From contig NZ_CP101454.1 in the NCBI RefSeq assembly GCF_024362405.1, positions 2,604,001 through 2,668,000 of the forward strand: a stretch of DNA of 64,000 nt, given 5' to 3'. Below are positions 51,371-60,369 of this stretch, piece by piece (positions within the stretch are counted from its first letter, which is position 1; every line of letters starts with the position of its first letter). The DNA comes from Halorarius litoreus. GTDB taxonomy: Archaea > Halobacteriota > Halobacteria > Halobacteriales > Haloarculaceae. The notes under the pieces were generated by a model, which had not been told where the DNA came from, searched no databases, and worked only from the letters and a program-made list of their open reading frames with translations. A program made the translations under genes and the position numbers.

Positions 51371-51823
51371 TCACTCCAGTGTGAGTTCGTCGTGTGCGGC
51401 GTTGCGCAGTGCGTCCGACCGCCCGTATTCGCCGGGCGCGAGCGCGACGGTCCGGACACCGCGCCGGTTCGCCACCTCCAGTGCCGGCTTGAAGTCGGTG
51501 TCGCGCGAGACGACGACGAGCGTGTCGATGTCGTCGTCGACGACTGTCTCGGTCACGTCGACGGCGAGCTTCACGTCCACGTCACCGCTCGTCACGACCA
51601 CCTCGAACCCCCGTGCCTCGGCGGCGCGAATCAGCTCGGGGGGTGCGCCGTCGTCGAGGTAGAGCCGCTTGAGCGAGAGGCGCCCCTCCGATTCGGCGGC
51701 CTCGCGGATGTCGTCCAGGTCGACGTCGAACTCCTCGCGGAAGACGTTCGGCCCGTCGATGAAGACGCCGACCCGCGGCTCACGCTGGATTCCGCCCGTG
51801 AGCCCGCCGAAGAAGTTGCCCAT
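51371..51823 (-). CDS. NYN-domain protein (LabA/PIN-like)
   Basis: A 150-aa protein of the NYN (Nedd4-BP1/YacP nuclease) fold. Family landmarks are GVFIDGPNVFREEF with the first catalytic Asp, SGDVDVKLAVDVTE, and VVVSRDTDFKPALEVANRRG with the distal Asp residues. It is probably an RNase or a nucleic acid-binding protein. ATG 51823 is chosen because the domain starts just after; the upstream frame is not coding. It heads a same-strand run of genes toward moeA. Confidence 0.87.
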   Translation of the reverse strand: MGNFFGGLTGGIQREPRVGVFIDGPNVFREEFDVDLDDIREAAESEGRLSLKRLYLDDGAPPELIRAAEARGFEVVVTSGDVDVKLAVDVTETVVDDDIDTLVVVSRDTDFKPALEVANRRGVRTVALAPGEYGRSDALRNAAHDELTLE

Positions 51824-51972
51824 AGGTCCCGTACCTCGGCCAGTCGGATAGCGGTGGCGGTGAGTATGTCCCATCGAATTCGGGTACAGTCGTCGCGTCC
51901 GGCGGCATCACCATCGGTCGGGGGTACGTGGCCCCCAGCCTTTTCCGTCGCTCGTGCGAACACGGAACCGCG

Positions 51973-52161
51973 ATGTCCGACACGACCGGCGACCCCGAGA
52001 CGGACGCCGACGAACAGGACACCCACGAGGCGCAACAGGCCCGTGAGGAAGCACTCGACGACGACCGGCAGGAGCCCGACACGGCCGACGAGAAACACCG
52101 CGAGGCCGTCGACCAGGAGAACAAAGACGACCACCGCGACGAACACCCCCACGAGACGTAG
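51973..52161 (+). CDS. small, extremely polar protein of unknown function
   Basis: A 62-aa protein made almost only of charged and small residues (Asp, Glu, Arg, His, Thr), with no hydrophobic core; probably disordered or a short helix (EAQQAREEALDDDRQ). ATG 51973 is chosen because upstream codons are not protein-like. Composition follows haloarchaeal coding style, but so low a complexity makes a chance frame possible. An AT-richer GCCTTTTCCG lies about 30 bases upstream. Confidence 0.5.
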   Translation: MSDTTGDPETDADEQDTHEAQQAREEALDDDRQEPDTADEKHREAVDQENKDDHRDEHPHET

Positions 52162-52247
52162 CGGGCGGTCGAGTACTCGGCTCGGAGTTAGTTTATCGTT
52201 CTCGTGGATGATGTTAAGTGCCCCCGTGAACATATTTCTAGGGATAT

Positions 52248-52649
52248 ATGACGTCCGAACGTTCCACGAGTCCGGGCGAGGTGGGGTCCCTCGACGGCGC
52301 GTTCAGGCTGCTCGCCGACGAGACTCGACGCCACCTCCTCTATCTCCTGCGTGAACACGGGAGGTTCCGTGTCGACGACCTCACCGACGTACTGACCGGC
52401 TGGCTCGCGCTCCAGCGCGACGACGGACGAGCGACGCCGACCGACCACACCCGCGTCCAGCTCGAGCTCTACCACGTCCACGTGCCGATGCTCGTCGACG
52501 CGGGCCTGCTCGAGTACGACGAGTCGGGCGACTCGCTGACGATTCGGTCCCTCCCGGTGGCAGTCGACCGACTGCTCGACGAGGCACTCGGGCTGGAGCC
52601 GCAGACGACCGCCGCCGCCGTCGCCGCCGCCGACCCGGGGTCGGGGTGA
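52248..52649 (+). CDS. ArsR-like winged-helix protein (DUF7344-like)
   Basis: A 133-aa DNA-binding protein. The segment LDGAFRLLADETRRHLLYLLREHGRFRVDDLTDVL near residues 16-50 opens a winged helix, and LYHVHVPMLVDAGLLEYDESGDSLTI closes it. This resembles the haloarchaeal DUF7344 domain, often paired with DICT proteins, as here. An AT-rich TATA-like CATATTTCT lies 15-25 bases before ATG 52248. Its stop overlaps the next GTG start (GTGA). Confidence 0.84.
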   Translation: MTSERSTSPGEVGSLDGAFRLLADETRRHLLYLLREHGRFRVDDLTDVLTGWLALQRDDGRATPTDHTRVQLELYHVHVPMLVDAGLLEYDESGDSLTIRSLPVAVDRLLDEALGLEPQTTAAAVAAADPGSG

Positions 52650-53374
52650 CGGCCGTGTCGCTTCGTGAGATAATCGCGGCGGTCGAGTCGACACCGACTC
52701 ACCTCCGAATCTGCTCCCCCGGCGAGTACCCGGACCTGCGCGACCGGTTCGGAACACGAAACGTCGTCGTCGAGCACACCAGGCTCCCCGGCGAGAACGA
52801 GGAGGGGTTCGTCATCGTCCGCAAGGGTGGGGAGTTCGTCGGCTCGGTCGAGCTCAGCGCGCTCCAGTCGCTCGCGAACCCCCGTACGGCCGGCCCGGGC
52901 TCGGCCGAACTCGGGGACGACGGCTTCGATGCGCTGCTGGACCTGCTCGACGACACCGTGTTCAGCTCCTTCGACCGGCGGCAGATGCTCGCGACGACCC
53001 GCGAAATCGAGGACCGGGCGTGGCGGCTCGGCCACGGCCGGCTGTACGCGGGTTTCCAGTCGCTGTCGGCGATGCAGGACCAGGTTGGGGTCTACGAGCA
53101 GCTGGCGACGAAACCGGGGCTCGAGATCGCGGTCTACGGCCAGCCGGACTGGGAACCGCCGAGCATCGAGGGGGTGACGGTCCACGCGACCGACGCCCCC
53201 GAAATCTCCCGGGTGTGGTTCGTCGTCTTCGAGGGGTCCGTCCGGCTCGACAGCTGTGCCCTGCTCGCCGAGGAGCGCGACCCCGGTCGGTTCTACGGGT
53301 TCTGGACGTACGACCCCGACCGCGTCGACGCCATTCTCGAGGAGATCGAGCGCGCCGACGCCGACGGAACCTAA
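52646..53374 (+). CDS. DICT sensory-domain protein
   Basis: A 242-aa protein of the DICT family, thought to sense light or redox signals in association with HTH and kinase domains. The core is RNVVVEHTRLPGENEEGFVIVRKGGEFVGSVEL and AGFQSLSAMQDQVGVYEQLATKPGLEIAVYG. It begins with GTG 52646, overlapping the HTH gene by four bases, so the pair is translated together and probably works together. Ligand and target are unknown. Confidence 0.85.
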   Translation: MTAVSLREIIAAVESTPTHLRICSPGEYPDLRDRFGTRNVVVEHTRLPGENEEGFVIVRKGGEFVGSVELSALQSLANPRTAGPGSAELGDDGFDALLDLLDDTVFSSFDRRQMLATTREIEDRAWRLGHGRLYAGFQSLSAMQDQVGVYEQLATKPGLEIAVYGQPDWEPPSIEGVTVHATDAPEISRVWFVVFEGSVRLDSCALLAEERDPGRFYGFWTYDPDRVDAILEEIERADADGT

Positions 53375-53406
53375 GGGCTTTACTTACCGGGGGTGGAGGC
53401 GAGAGT

Positions 53407-54519
53407 ATGGCCCTTCGGAAGCCGCCACTGCGCGAGGTTCACGCCGAGCGTGGGGCGAAGTTCACGGAGTTCGGCGGATGGGACATGCCCGTCGAGTTCG
53501 ACTCCATCCGGGCCGAACACCAGGCGGTTCGGGAGGCAGCCGGCATCTTCGATGTCTCGCACATGAGCGAGATCGAGGTGTCGGGCCCCGACGCCGAGAC
53601 CCTGATGGGGCGGCTCACGACCAACGACGTGACCGCACTCGACCCTGGCGAGGCACAGTACAGTGCCATCACCGACGAGCACGGCACCATCCTCGACGAC
53701 ACGGTCGTCTACCGGCTCCCCGAGGGGAGCGACGCGGACTACCTGTTCGTCCCGAACGCCGGCCACGGCGAGTGGATGCACGAGCGGTGGACCGACTACC
53801 GCGACGACCACGACCTCGACGCCGTCGTCGAGGACGCCACCGAAGAGTACGCGATGTTCGCGCTGCAGGGCCCCGACGCCCTGGCACTGGCGAGCAAGGT
53901 GGCCGACGAGGACCTCCGGTCGCTCACGCGGTTCTCGGCCCGGTGGGTCGACCTCGACGGCCCGGACGGGTCCGTCGAGACGCTCGTCGCCCGGACCGGT
54001 TACACCGGCGAGGACGGCGTCGAACTTCTGGTGCCGTGGCGGGCGGCCGAGACGGTCTGGGAGCAGTTCGTCCCCGAGGCCACCCCCTGTGGGCTCGGTG
54101 CGCGTGACACCCTCCGCATCGAGGCCGGCTTCCTCCTGTCGGGACAGGACTTCGACCACGAGTCGAACCCCCGGAACCCGTACGAGGCGGGCATCGGCTT
54201 CGTCGTCAAACTCGACACGGAGTTCGTGGGCCGTGACGCCCTCGAACAGGCGAGGGAGGAGGGGACCGACGAGCGGTTCGTCGGCTTCAAGCTCACCGAG
54301 CGAGGCGTCCCGCGACACGGCTACGACATCGTGAACACGGAGAACCGCGTCATCGGCGAGGTCACCTCGGGCACGATGAGCCCGACGCTCGGCCAGCCCG
54401 TCGGGATGGGCTACCTTCCGACCGACTACGCCGACCCGGGGACGACGGTGCGCGTCGTCGTCCGCGGCCAGCAGAAGAAAGCGCGCATCCAACCCCTGCC
54501 CTTCTACGAACGACAATGA
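53407..54519 (+). CDS. gcvT: glycine cleavage T protein (aminomethyltransferase)
   Basis: A 370-aa tetrahydrofolate-dependent aminomethyltransferase. It receives the aminomethyl group from lipoylated GcvH and makes methylene-THF and ammonia. Family blocks are [47 protein letters not shown] and [16 protein letters not shown] 53407 is chosen because the family opening [10 protein letters not shown] follows. It overlaps gcvH by four bases (ATGA), so T and H protein are cotranslated. Confidence 0.95.
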   Translation: MALRKPPLREVHAERGAKFTEFGGWDMPVEFDSIRAEHQAVREAAGIFDVSHMSEIEVSGPDAETLMGRLTTNDVTALDPGEAQYSAITDEHGTILDDTVVYRLPEGSDADYLFVPNAGHGEWMHERWTDYRDDHDLDAVVEDATEEYAMFALQGPDALALASKVADEDLRSLTRFSARWVDLDGPDGSVETLVARTGYTGEDGVELLVPWRAAETVWEQFVPEATPCGLGARDTLRIEAGFLLSGQDFDHESNPRNPYEAGIGFVVKLDTEFVGRDALEQAREEGTDERFVGFKLTERGVPRHGYDIVNTENRVIGEVTSGTMSPTLGQPVGMGYLPTDYADPGTTVRVVVRGQQKKARIQPLPFYERQ

Positions 54520-54899
54520 GCTTCGACGTACCAACGGACCGACGGTATCTGGAATCACACGAGTGGGCACACGAACAGGACGGCACCGTCCGCGTGGGCA
54601 TCACGGACTTCGCACAGGACGAACTCGGCGACGTGGTGTTCGTCGAACTCCCTGCCGAAGGCGACGTGCTCTCGAAGGACGAGCAGTTCGGCGTTATCGA
54701 GTCAATCAAGGCCGTCTCGGACCTCTACGCGCCCGTCTCGGGGACCGTGACCGCCGTGAACGCGCGGCTCGTCGACGAACCCGAACTCGTCAACGAGGAC
54801 CCGTTCGGCGACGGCTGGATGCTCGAACTCGACCCCAGCGACGTGGACGAACTCGACGACCTGCTGTCGCCCGACGAGTACGAAACACAGATTTTCTGA
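54516..54899 (+). CDS. gcvH: glycine cleavage H protein
   Basis: A 127-aa lipoyl carrier of the glycine cleavage system. The lipoylated Lys is Lys65 in [12 protein letters not shown], with the flanking beta-barrel features of biotinyl/lipoyl domains and [10 protein letters not shown] near the end. It shuttles the aminomethyl arm between GcvP and GcvT. It overlaps gcvT. The P-protein genes follow after an intervening antisense kinase gene. Confidence 0.96.
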   Translation: MSFDVPTDRRYLESHEWAHEQDGTVRVGITDFAQDELGDVVFVELPAEGDVLSKDEQFGVIESIKAVSDLYAPVSGTVTAVNARLVDEPELVNEDPFGDGWMLELDPSDVDELDDLLSPDEYETQIF

Positions 54900-54902
54900 G
54901 CG

Positions 54903-54929
54903 GGTGGCGCGACCGTAGTGAGCGCCACC
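54903..54929. terminator. hairpin between convergent gcvH and histidine kinase
   Basis: GGTGGCGC and GCGCCACC are perfect 8-bp arms with an 11-base loop, directly after the gcvH stop. A bidirectional terminator role is inferred from position. Confidence 0.45.
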
Positions 54930-55031
54930 GTACTGCGAGCGAGGAGTGAAACGACCCGGAAGCCGCGTTGCCGACCGCAGAGAGGCGACAATGTTGCGAA
55001 CGGGGAGCAGCGCGACTCGTGAGCCGCCCGG

Positions 55032-56522
55032 CTAGAACCGGAACTCGAACCGCGCCCCGCCCGACTCGCTCTCCGTGACCGAGAGGTCCCAGCCGTGGAC
55101 CTCGGCGACCTGCTGGACGATGGCGAGGCCGATGCCTGTCCCGTCGTTTCCGGAGAAGCCTTCCGAGAGGATGCGGTCGCGCTCGTCGACGGGGATGCCG
55201 ATGCCGTCGTCGGCCACGTAGAAGCCGTCGTCGTCATCGAGCATCGCCACCGACACGACTACGTCGTCGCCGCCGTGTTCGACGGCGTTCCGAAACAGGT
55301 TCTCGAACAGCCGGGCGAGTCGGTCCGGGTCGGCGTGCGCGGTCGGGAGGAATCCCACCTCTAGCTCGGCGTCTCTGGTGTCGACCTGGTGCCACGATGC
55401 CTCGACGTGGTCGGTGAGCTTCACCGGCTCCGTCTCGATGTCCTCGTCACCCCCACGGGCGAGCGCGAGCACGTCTTCGATGATGGTCTCCATGCGGTCG
55501 AGCGACCGGAACGCCGGTTCGAGCTGTTCGGTGTCGCCGGTCTTCTCCGCGAGTTTCGCCCGGCCGCGGACGACGTTCAGGGGGTTCCGGAGGTCGTGGG
55601 CGACGACGCTGGCGAACGAGTCGAGCCGCTCGTTCTGTCGTTCGAGCTTCGCCTCACGTTCGATGCGGTCCATCGCGGCCGCTGCCGTCAGCGCGTACAC
55701 CCCCGCGAGGTTGCGGGCCCGCTCGTCGAACCCCTGTGTGGCGCCGACGACGAGCAGGCCGTGGTCGCCGATGGGGACGGCGAACAGCGGCCCGACGTCG
55801 GGGAACTCGTCGCCGGTGATGGTGAGTGGGTCGCCGTGTTCGAAGGCGGCCATCGCCTCGCTGTCGGGCCAGAGCTGCTGGGGTGTCCAGTCGGCATCCG
55901 TCGAGGTCGTCTCGGCCGGGACCAGCCGGTCGCGCTCGGGTTCGTGGAGCCAGACCCCGGCGAACGGGCCGGGGAGGCCGACGCGCCCCTCCTCGACCAG
56001 TCGGCTCGCCACGGCCTCGATGTCCGGGGCGTCGAGCAGGCTCCGGGTCGTCTCGTTGAGGACGACGAACCGGCCTCGTTCCTCGGAGAGTCGGTCGATG
56101 GCCGTCTCCGCGCGGGCCGCGCGGGTCGCCGCTTGCCGCGCACGCGCGGACTTGACGCCGACGAGGAAGCCGGCGACAGCACCGCCGCCCGCCAGCGCTC
56201 CGAGCGTAGGTGCGTCGCCCGCGAGCGTCGGTATCGACCCGGTCGCGACGGTCACCCCGACGGTCCCGCCGCCGCCGATGAGCGTTCCGAGGAGCGTCCA
56301 GCCGAACGCTACCGGATAGGTGGCGGGTGAGACGTTCCCACCGAGGAGATAGCCGACGCCGAGGAACAGCAGGAGGCCGGTGGCGACGACGAGTCCGACG
56401 CGAAGCGGGTCACCGCCGAACGTGAGGTAGTGGTAGCCGCCGAGCCCCGCCAGTCCGGCGGCGATCGTCGACACGCCTGTGAGTGCGGCGGCGGCAGCCT
56501 GCTGACGTGTCGGGCCTCGCAT
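55032..56522 (-). CDS. membrane-anchored sensor histidine kinase with GAF-like domain
   Basis: A 496-aa kinase. Four hydrophobic helices lie at about 10-30, 40-60, 70-95 and 103-122, then a coiled segment, a GAF-like domain (about 150-285), and the HisKA box SVVAHDLRNPLNVVRG with phospho-acceptor His309. The HATPase region has NLFRNAVEHGG (N box), DDGIGIP and GTGIGLAIVQQV (G boxes). No response regulator gene is adjacent. It is antisense between gcvTH and gcvPA-gcvPB. Ligand unknown. Confidence 0.92.
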   Translation of the reverse strand: MRGPTRQQAAAAALTGVSTIAAGLAGLGGYHYLTFGGDPLRVGLVVATGLLLFLGVGYLLGGNVSPATYPVAFGWTLLGTLIGGGGTVGVTVATGSIPTLAGDAPTLGALAGGGAVAGFLVGVKSARARQAATRAARAETAIDRLSEERGRFVVLNETTRSLLDAPDIEAVASRLVEEGRVGLPGPFAGVWLHEPERDRLVPAETTSTDADWTPQQLWPDSEAMAAFEHGDPLTITGDEFPDVGPLFAVPIGDHGLLVVGATQGFDERARNLAGVYALTAAAAMDRIEREAKLERQNERLDSFASVVAHDLRNPLNVVRGRAKLAEKTGDTEQLEPAFRSLDRMETIIEDVLALARGGDEDIETEPVKLTDHVEASWHQVDTRDAELEVGFLPTAHADPDRLARLFENLFRNAVEHGGDDVVVSVAMLDDDDGFYVADDGIGIPVDERDRILSEGFSGNDGTGIGLAIVQQVAEVHGWDLSVTESESGGARFEFRF

Positions 56523-56631
56523 TGGACTCCGATACAGGAGTCTCTCGTATAACCGTTCGTTCCGTTCGGAATCCTACACTGTGGATATTACACGAACGTG
56601 GGTACTATGGCTGAACTATACGCGAAAACAA

Positions 56632-56649
56632 CCCACAGTCGTGTGTGGG
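56632..56649. other. hairpin in the divergent region upstream of gcvPA
   Basis: CCCACA and TGTGGG pair around GTCGTG, about 75 bases before the gcvPA ATG, in a 199-base divergent region that also holds a GACTCC/GGAGTC inverted repeat near 56525-56542 and an AT-rich CACAAATCATC at about 56678. A role in regulation is a guess; I saw no glycine riboswitch-like folding domain. Confidence 0.3.
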
Positions 56650-56721
56650 AAACCGGGGGACTCAAGTTCCTCTCCTCGCACAAATCATCAAGTCCCGTCC
56701 ATTCGGACGACCTAGCCACAT

Positions 56722-58053
56722 ATGACAGACGACGGTAGTCCCTACACAGCCCACTCGGCGGCCGATACGGCGTCGATGCTCGACGCGGTCGGTGCCGAAC
56801 GCGAGGAGGACCTCTTCGACATCCCCACGGACGTGCGGTTCGACGGCACGTTCGGTATCGACTCACGAACCGAACAGCAGGTGCGCAGCGAGGTGGGTGC
56901 GACGCTCGACCGCAACGACGACCTCGTCGAGTTCCTCGGCCGCGGCGCGTACGACCACTACGTCCCCTCGGTGGTCGACCACCTCGCGGACCGCTCGGAG
57001 TTCCTGACGAGCTACACGCAGTACCAGCCAGAGATCGCCCAGGGGTTCCTGCAGGCACTGTTCGAGTACCAGTCGATGCTCGTCGAGCTCACGGGGCTCC
57101 CCGTGGCGAACTGCTCGATGTACGACGCCGCGACCGCGCTCGGCGAGGCCGCGACGCTCGCCCAGCGGGTTCGTGCCACCTCGGGCACCCGCATCCTCGT
57201 CCCCGAACTGCTCCACGAGGGCCGCCGCGGCGTCCTCGAGAACTACGTCGCCGGCAGCGACCTCACGGTCGAGTCGTACCCGATGGCCGACGCGAACGCC
57301 GACCTCGACGGGCTCGCCGACCGCGTCGACGAGGACGTGGTGATGGTGTACGCTGAGAACCCCACCGTCCGGGGGACCATCGAGGAACGGCTCGCGGATA
57401 TCGGCGCGCTCGCCGAAGACCACGACGCGCTGTTCGTGCTGGGGTCGGACGTGCTCTCGCTCGCCCTCTTACAGGAGCCGGCGAGCGTCGGTGCGGACGT
57501 GGTCGTCGGCGACGCCAGCGCGCTCGGTATCGGGCACGCCTACGGCTTCGGCATCGGGCTGTTCGCCTGCCGCGACGACTACCTCCGGCAGGTTCCGGGC
57601 CGACTCGTCGGCGTCAGCGAGGACGCGACCGACCGACGCGCGTACACGCTCACCCTCCAGACGCGCGAACAGCACATCCGCCGGGAGCGGGCCACCTCCA
57701 ACATCTGCTCGAACCAGGCGTGGGTCGCGCTCCGGGTCGCGATGCACGTCGCGTGGCTCGGCCCCGAGGGGCTGGTCGACCTCGCGAACGACTGTGTTCG
57801 GCTCGCCCGCGAGACCGCCGAGCGACTCGACGACATCGTGGGCGTGCAGGCGCCCGTTCACGACCGCCACCACCTCCGCGAGTTCGTCACGCACACCGAC
57901 CAGCCCGCGGCCCCACTCGTCGAGGACCTCGCCGAAGAAGGGTTCGCCGTCCACGCCGTCGGCGAACACGAGATACAGGTCTGTGTGACCGAGACCACCG
58001 AGCCATCGCTGGACGGGTTCGTTGCCGCCTTCGAGGAGGTGGTCCACCGATGA
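56722..58053 (+). CDS. gcvPA: glycine dehydrogenase (decarboxylating) subunit 1
   Basis: A 443-aa N-terminal half of the split P protein. With GcvPB it decarboxylates glycine on PLP and loads the aminomethyl group on GcvH. Segments matching the archaeal/bacterial subunit 1 are [49 protein letters not shown] and [23 protein letters not shown] [19 protein letters not shown] near 310. The last codon's TGA overlaps an ATG that opens a 25-codon frame leading into gcvPB. Confidence 0.95.
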   Translation: MTDDGSPYTAHSAADTASMLDAVGAEREEDLFDIPTDVRFDGTFGIDSRTEQQVRSEVGATLDRNDDLVEFLGRGAYDHYVPSVVDHLADRSEFLTSYTQYQPEIAQGFLQALFEYQSMLVELTGLPVANCSMYDAATALGEAATLAQRVRATSGTRILVPELLHEGRRGVLENYVAGSDLTVESYPMADANADLDGLADRVDEDVVMVYAENPTVRGTIEERLADIGALAEDHDALFVLGSDVLSLALLQEPASVGADVVVGDASALGIGHAYGFGIGLFACRDDYLRQVPGRLVGVSEDATDRRAYTLTLQTREQHIRRERATSNICSNQAWVALRVAMHVAWLGPEGLVDLANDCVRLARETAERLDDIVGVQAPVHDRHHLREFVTHTDQPAAPLVEDLAEEGFAVHAVGEHEIQVCVTETTEPSLDGFVAAFEEVVHR

Positions 58054-58127
58054 GTCTCATTCGAACCACGGACCCCGCAGGGCCGACGTGCCGTCGCCCC
58101 GCTTGCTCCACGGGGTGGTCCGAATGA
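58050..58127 (+). CDS. candidate 25-codon intercistronic coupling frame between gcvPA and gcvPB
   Basis: ATG 58050 overlaps the gcvPA stop (ATGA) and its TGA (58125-58127) overlaps the gcvPB ATG at 58124 (ATGA). The 25-residue peptide begins [11 protein letters not shown] and has two Cys. Such exact couplings on both sides are unlikely by chance. The function may lie in translation of the frame rather than in the peptide, because the region also folds into a hairpin over the gcvPB start. It is not known from any family I recall. Confidence 0.5.
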   Translation: MSLIRTTDPAGPTCRRPACSTGWSE

Positions 58128-58129
58128 GA
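58055..58129 (+). promoter_or_regulatory. inverted repeat that could sequester the gcvPB start codon
   Basis: TCTCATTCGAACCAC (58055-58069) pairs with GTGGTCCGAATGAGA (58115-58129) at 14 of 15 positions, with a 45-base loop. The second arm contains the gcvPB ATG (58124-58126). In the mRNA this would hide the start codon unless ribosomes moving through the 25-codon frame open it. The local CGAATGAGATTCG can also form a small stem by itself. Confidence 0.5.
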
Positions 58130-59542
58130 TTCGACCAGGCGCGCTGGACCGACGACAGCGACGAGAAGTACGAGCCGCTGCTCTCGGAGAAGGGCAATCG
58201 CGAACTCGACGTCGACTCCGAACTCCCCGACGACCTCACGCGCGACACGCTCGAACTCCCCGAGGTCACGGAGCCGGAACTCGCCCGCCACTACACCCGG
58301 CTCTCGGAGATGAACTACGGGGTCGAGAGCGGGCCGTTCCCGCTCGGCTCCTGTACGATGAAGTACAACCCGAAGTTCACCGAGGACCTCGCGGCCCATC
58401 CGAAGGCGGCCGTCCACCCGGACCGCCTCGAATCGACTGCCCAGGGGAGCCTCGAGCTCATGTACGAGCTACAGGACTACCTCGGGCGCATCGGCGGGAT
58501 GGACGCGGTGACGCTCCAGCCGCCCGCCGGGGCCGCGGGCGAGTTCACGGGGATTCTCGTGGCGAAGGCCTACCACGAGTCGCACGGCGACGACCGCAGC
58601 GAAATCGTCATCCCGGACTCCGCACACGGGACGAACTTCGCCACGGCGGCGCTCGCGGGCTACGACGTGGTGTCGCTCCCCTCCAACGAGGACGGCCGGG
58701 TCGACCTGGAGGCGCTGGAAGCCGCCCTGTCCGAGGAGACGGCGGCGCTGATGCTGACGAACCCGAACACGCTCGGGCTGTTCGAGCGCGACATCGTCGA
58801 GATCGCGGAGCTGGTCCACGACGTGGGCGGACTCCTGTATTACGACGGCGCGAACCTCAACGCACTGCTGGGGCGAGCGCGCCCCGGCGACATGGGGTTC
58901 GACATCATGCACTACAACGTCCACAAGACGTTCGCGACGCCGCATGGGGGTGGCGGCCCGGGCGCGGGCCCGGTCGGGGTCGTCGAGGAGCTCGCCGAGT
59001 TCCTGCCGGACCCCCACGTCCGTGCGAGCGACGGCGGGTACGAGTTCTACACGCCCGAGCAGTCCGTCGGGAAGGTCCACGGCTACTACGGCAACTGGTC
59101 GGTGCTCGTGAAGGCCCACGCGTACATCGCCCGACTGGGTGACGCGGGGCTCGCCGACGCGAGCGCGAAGGCCGTGTTGAACGCGAACTACCTCGCCTCG
59201 CAGGTCGACTACGAGATCCCGTTCGGCCCGTTCCACCACGAGTTCGTCGCGAGCGCCGGCGAGCAGGACGCCGCGGACGTGGCGAAGCGGATGCTCGATT
59301 ACGGGGTGCATCCCCCGACGACGAAGTGGCCGGAAATCGTGAGCGAGGCGCTGATGACCGAGCCGACCGAGATCGAGAGCAAGCGGACGCTCGACCAGCT
59401 CGCGGCGGCGTTCAACGCCGCGCGGGCCGACGACGACGCGACGCTCGAAGCGGCACCCGAGCGGACGGCCGCCGGACGCATCGACCAGGCGTCTGCCGCG
59501 CGGAACCCGCGGCTCTCCTGGCACGCGCTCGACGACGAGTAG
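58124..59542 (+). CDS. gcvPB: glycine dehydrogenase (decarboxylating) subunit 2
   Basis: A 472-aa C-terminal half of the split P protein, carrying the PLP site. The lysine is Lys268 in HYNVHKTFATPHGGGGPG, preceded by ESGPFPLGSCTMKYNP (about residue 68-84), the TLQPPAGAAGEFTG block, and DSAHGTNFATAALAG. ATG 58124 is chosen because family members start near this point; the frame upstream overlaps the gcvPA end. It is joined to gcvPA through a 25-codon frame and a start-codon hairpin. Confidence 0.95.
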   Translation: MRFDQARWTDDSDEKYEPLLSEKGNRELDVDSELPDDLTRDTLELPEVTEPELARHYTRLSEMNYGVESGPFPLGSCTMKYNPKFTEDLAAHPKAAVHPDRLESTAQGSLELMYELQDYLGRIGGMDAVTLQPPAGAAGEFTGILVAKAYHESHGDDRSEIVIPDSAHGTNFATAALAGYDVVSLPSNEDGRVDLEALEAALSEETAALMLTNPNTLGLFERDIVEIAELVHDVGGLLYYDGANLNALLGRARPGDMGFDIMHYNVHKTFATPHGGGGPGAGPVGVVEELAEFLPDPHVRASDGGYEFYTPEQSVGKVHGYYGNWSVLVKAHAYIARLGDAGLADASAKAVLNANYLASQVDYEIPFGPFHHEFVASAGEQDAADVAKRMLDYGVHPPTTKWPEIVSEALMTEPTEIESKRTLDQLAAAFNAARADDDATLEAAPERTAAGRIDQASAARNPRLSWHALDDE

Positions 59543-59612
59543 CGCCCGCGAGAAACGATCCGGCAGAGTCGGCTCCCCCCGAAGCCGTATCCGAGCCCTC
59601 TGGAGGGTCGCA

Positions 59613-59792
59613 CTACTCCTTGTTCGACTTCTCCGGCAAGGGCGCGTCCGTCGGAGCGACGATGTCTCCACACGCCGGACACTCGGCGAACGTCGTCCGC
59701 TCGGTCGACCCGAAGACGGCCAACAGCTGGCTGGCCGGAACCGGTGATTCACACAGCGGGCAGGTACCGAGGTCGGACGACTCGTTGGTCAT
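59613..59792 (-). CDS. 59-residue zinc-ribbon protein (DUF7837-like)
   Basis: A small protein with two CxxC knuckles: TCPLCESPVPAS near residues 10-13 and ECPACGDIVAP near 38-41, spaced as in a zinc ribbon. I recall a haloarchaeal family of this size and pattern (DUF7837). It ends 70 bases after the convergent gcvPB stop, and ATG 59792 is the only start before the first knuckle. An AT-rich CACTATTCGG lies about 20 bases upstream. Role unknown; DNA, RNA or protein binding are all possible. Confidence 0.78.
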   Translation of the reverse strand: MTNESSDLGTCPLCESPVPASQLLAVFGSTERTTFAECPACGDIVAPTDAPLPEKSNKE

Positions 59793-60110
59793 GTTTCAAC
59801 CCTCCGAATAGTGCCATGTGAACAAGTGACATTGTATTGCTTCGGCTACCTGTCCGGTAGGTGCCGTATACCTGCACGAACGGGCTGTTTTCCAGCTGAT
59901 TCTGTGTGCAGGAGGGCCCGGCTCAGCGACGATTTGCTATCGTACTATACCATTTATCATTCGCACGCGAGACAGCGTACTGGCCGGGACGTGTGGGGGG
60001 ACAGGGAAGAAACAGGGACTGCGCACCTGGTTGGGCGTTCGGGCGTCGTCACTCCGGCGGCATTCGAGCGTCGTCACTCCGGGTGTGAGCGTGCCGAGAA
60101 AGGGGCTCGA
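59793..60110. other. 318-base gene-free stretch with AT-rich part and a direct repeat
   Basis: No credible gene. The part nearest the zinc-ribbon gene (59793-59960) is AT-richer than the surroundings and probably holds its promoter. Near the other end is a 20-base direct repeat with a 25-base period (60038-60082). Frames running through here give low-quality peptides. Confidence 0.45.
60038..60082. repeat. 20-base direct repeat, 25-base period
   Basis: TTCGGGCGTCGTCACTCCGG and TTCGAGCGTCGTCACTCCGG differ at one position. They lie downstream of the DUF7838-like gene and look like a tandem duplication. Confidence 0.5.
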
Positions 60111-60293
60111 TTACGCGCTCGTGTCGACGGCGGCACCGGTGTCGACGTTGCCGTCGATGCGGACGAAGCCGTAGTCGCAGTCGGGGCAGTGCCACTTCAC
60201 CTTCTCTCCGAGGTGCATGGTGGTCGAGGCCGCACGGTAGAACACCTTCGACTCGCCACAGTTCGGGCAGTCGTGTTCGAGTTCCAGGCTCAT
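60111..60293 (-). CDS. 60-residue zinc beta-ribbon protein (DUF7838-like)
   Basis: A 60-aa protein, start ATG 60293. Two CxxC knuckles, HDCPNCGESKVF near residue 9 and WHCPDCDYGFVRIDG near 35, flank the segment YRAASTTMHLGEKVKW. The pattern matches a haloarchaeal zinc beta-ribbon family I recall as DUF7838. The gene is divergent from the acetyltransferase at 60370. Its function is unknown. It is the second small zinc-ribbon gene in this stretch. Confidence 0.8.
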   Translation of the reverse strand: MSLELEHDCPNCGESKVFYRAASTTMHLGEKVKWHCPDCDYGFVRIDGNVDTGAAVDTSA

Positions 60294-60369
60294 GCTCCTG
60301 CATACTAGCTGGCGTGGATTGAAGCTACTGGTTCGCCGCGGGTTTATGCTCCGTCGACGTAGCGGTGGT

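Noticed and set aside
56523..56721. Possible glycine riboswitch upstream of gcvPA
   Set aside because: Short hairpins are present, but I could not see the conserved tandem-aptamer layout and the expected promoter leaves little room for a long leader.
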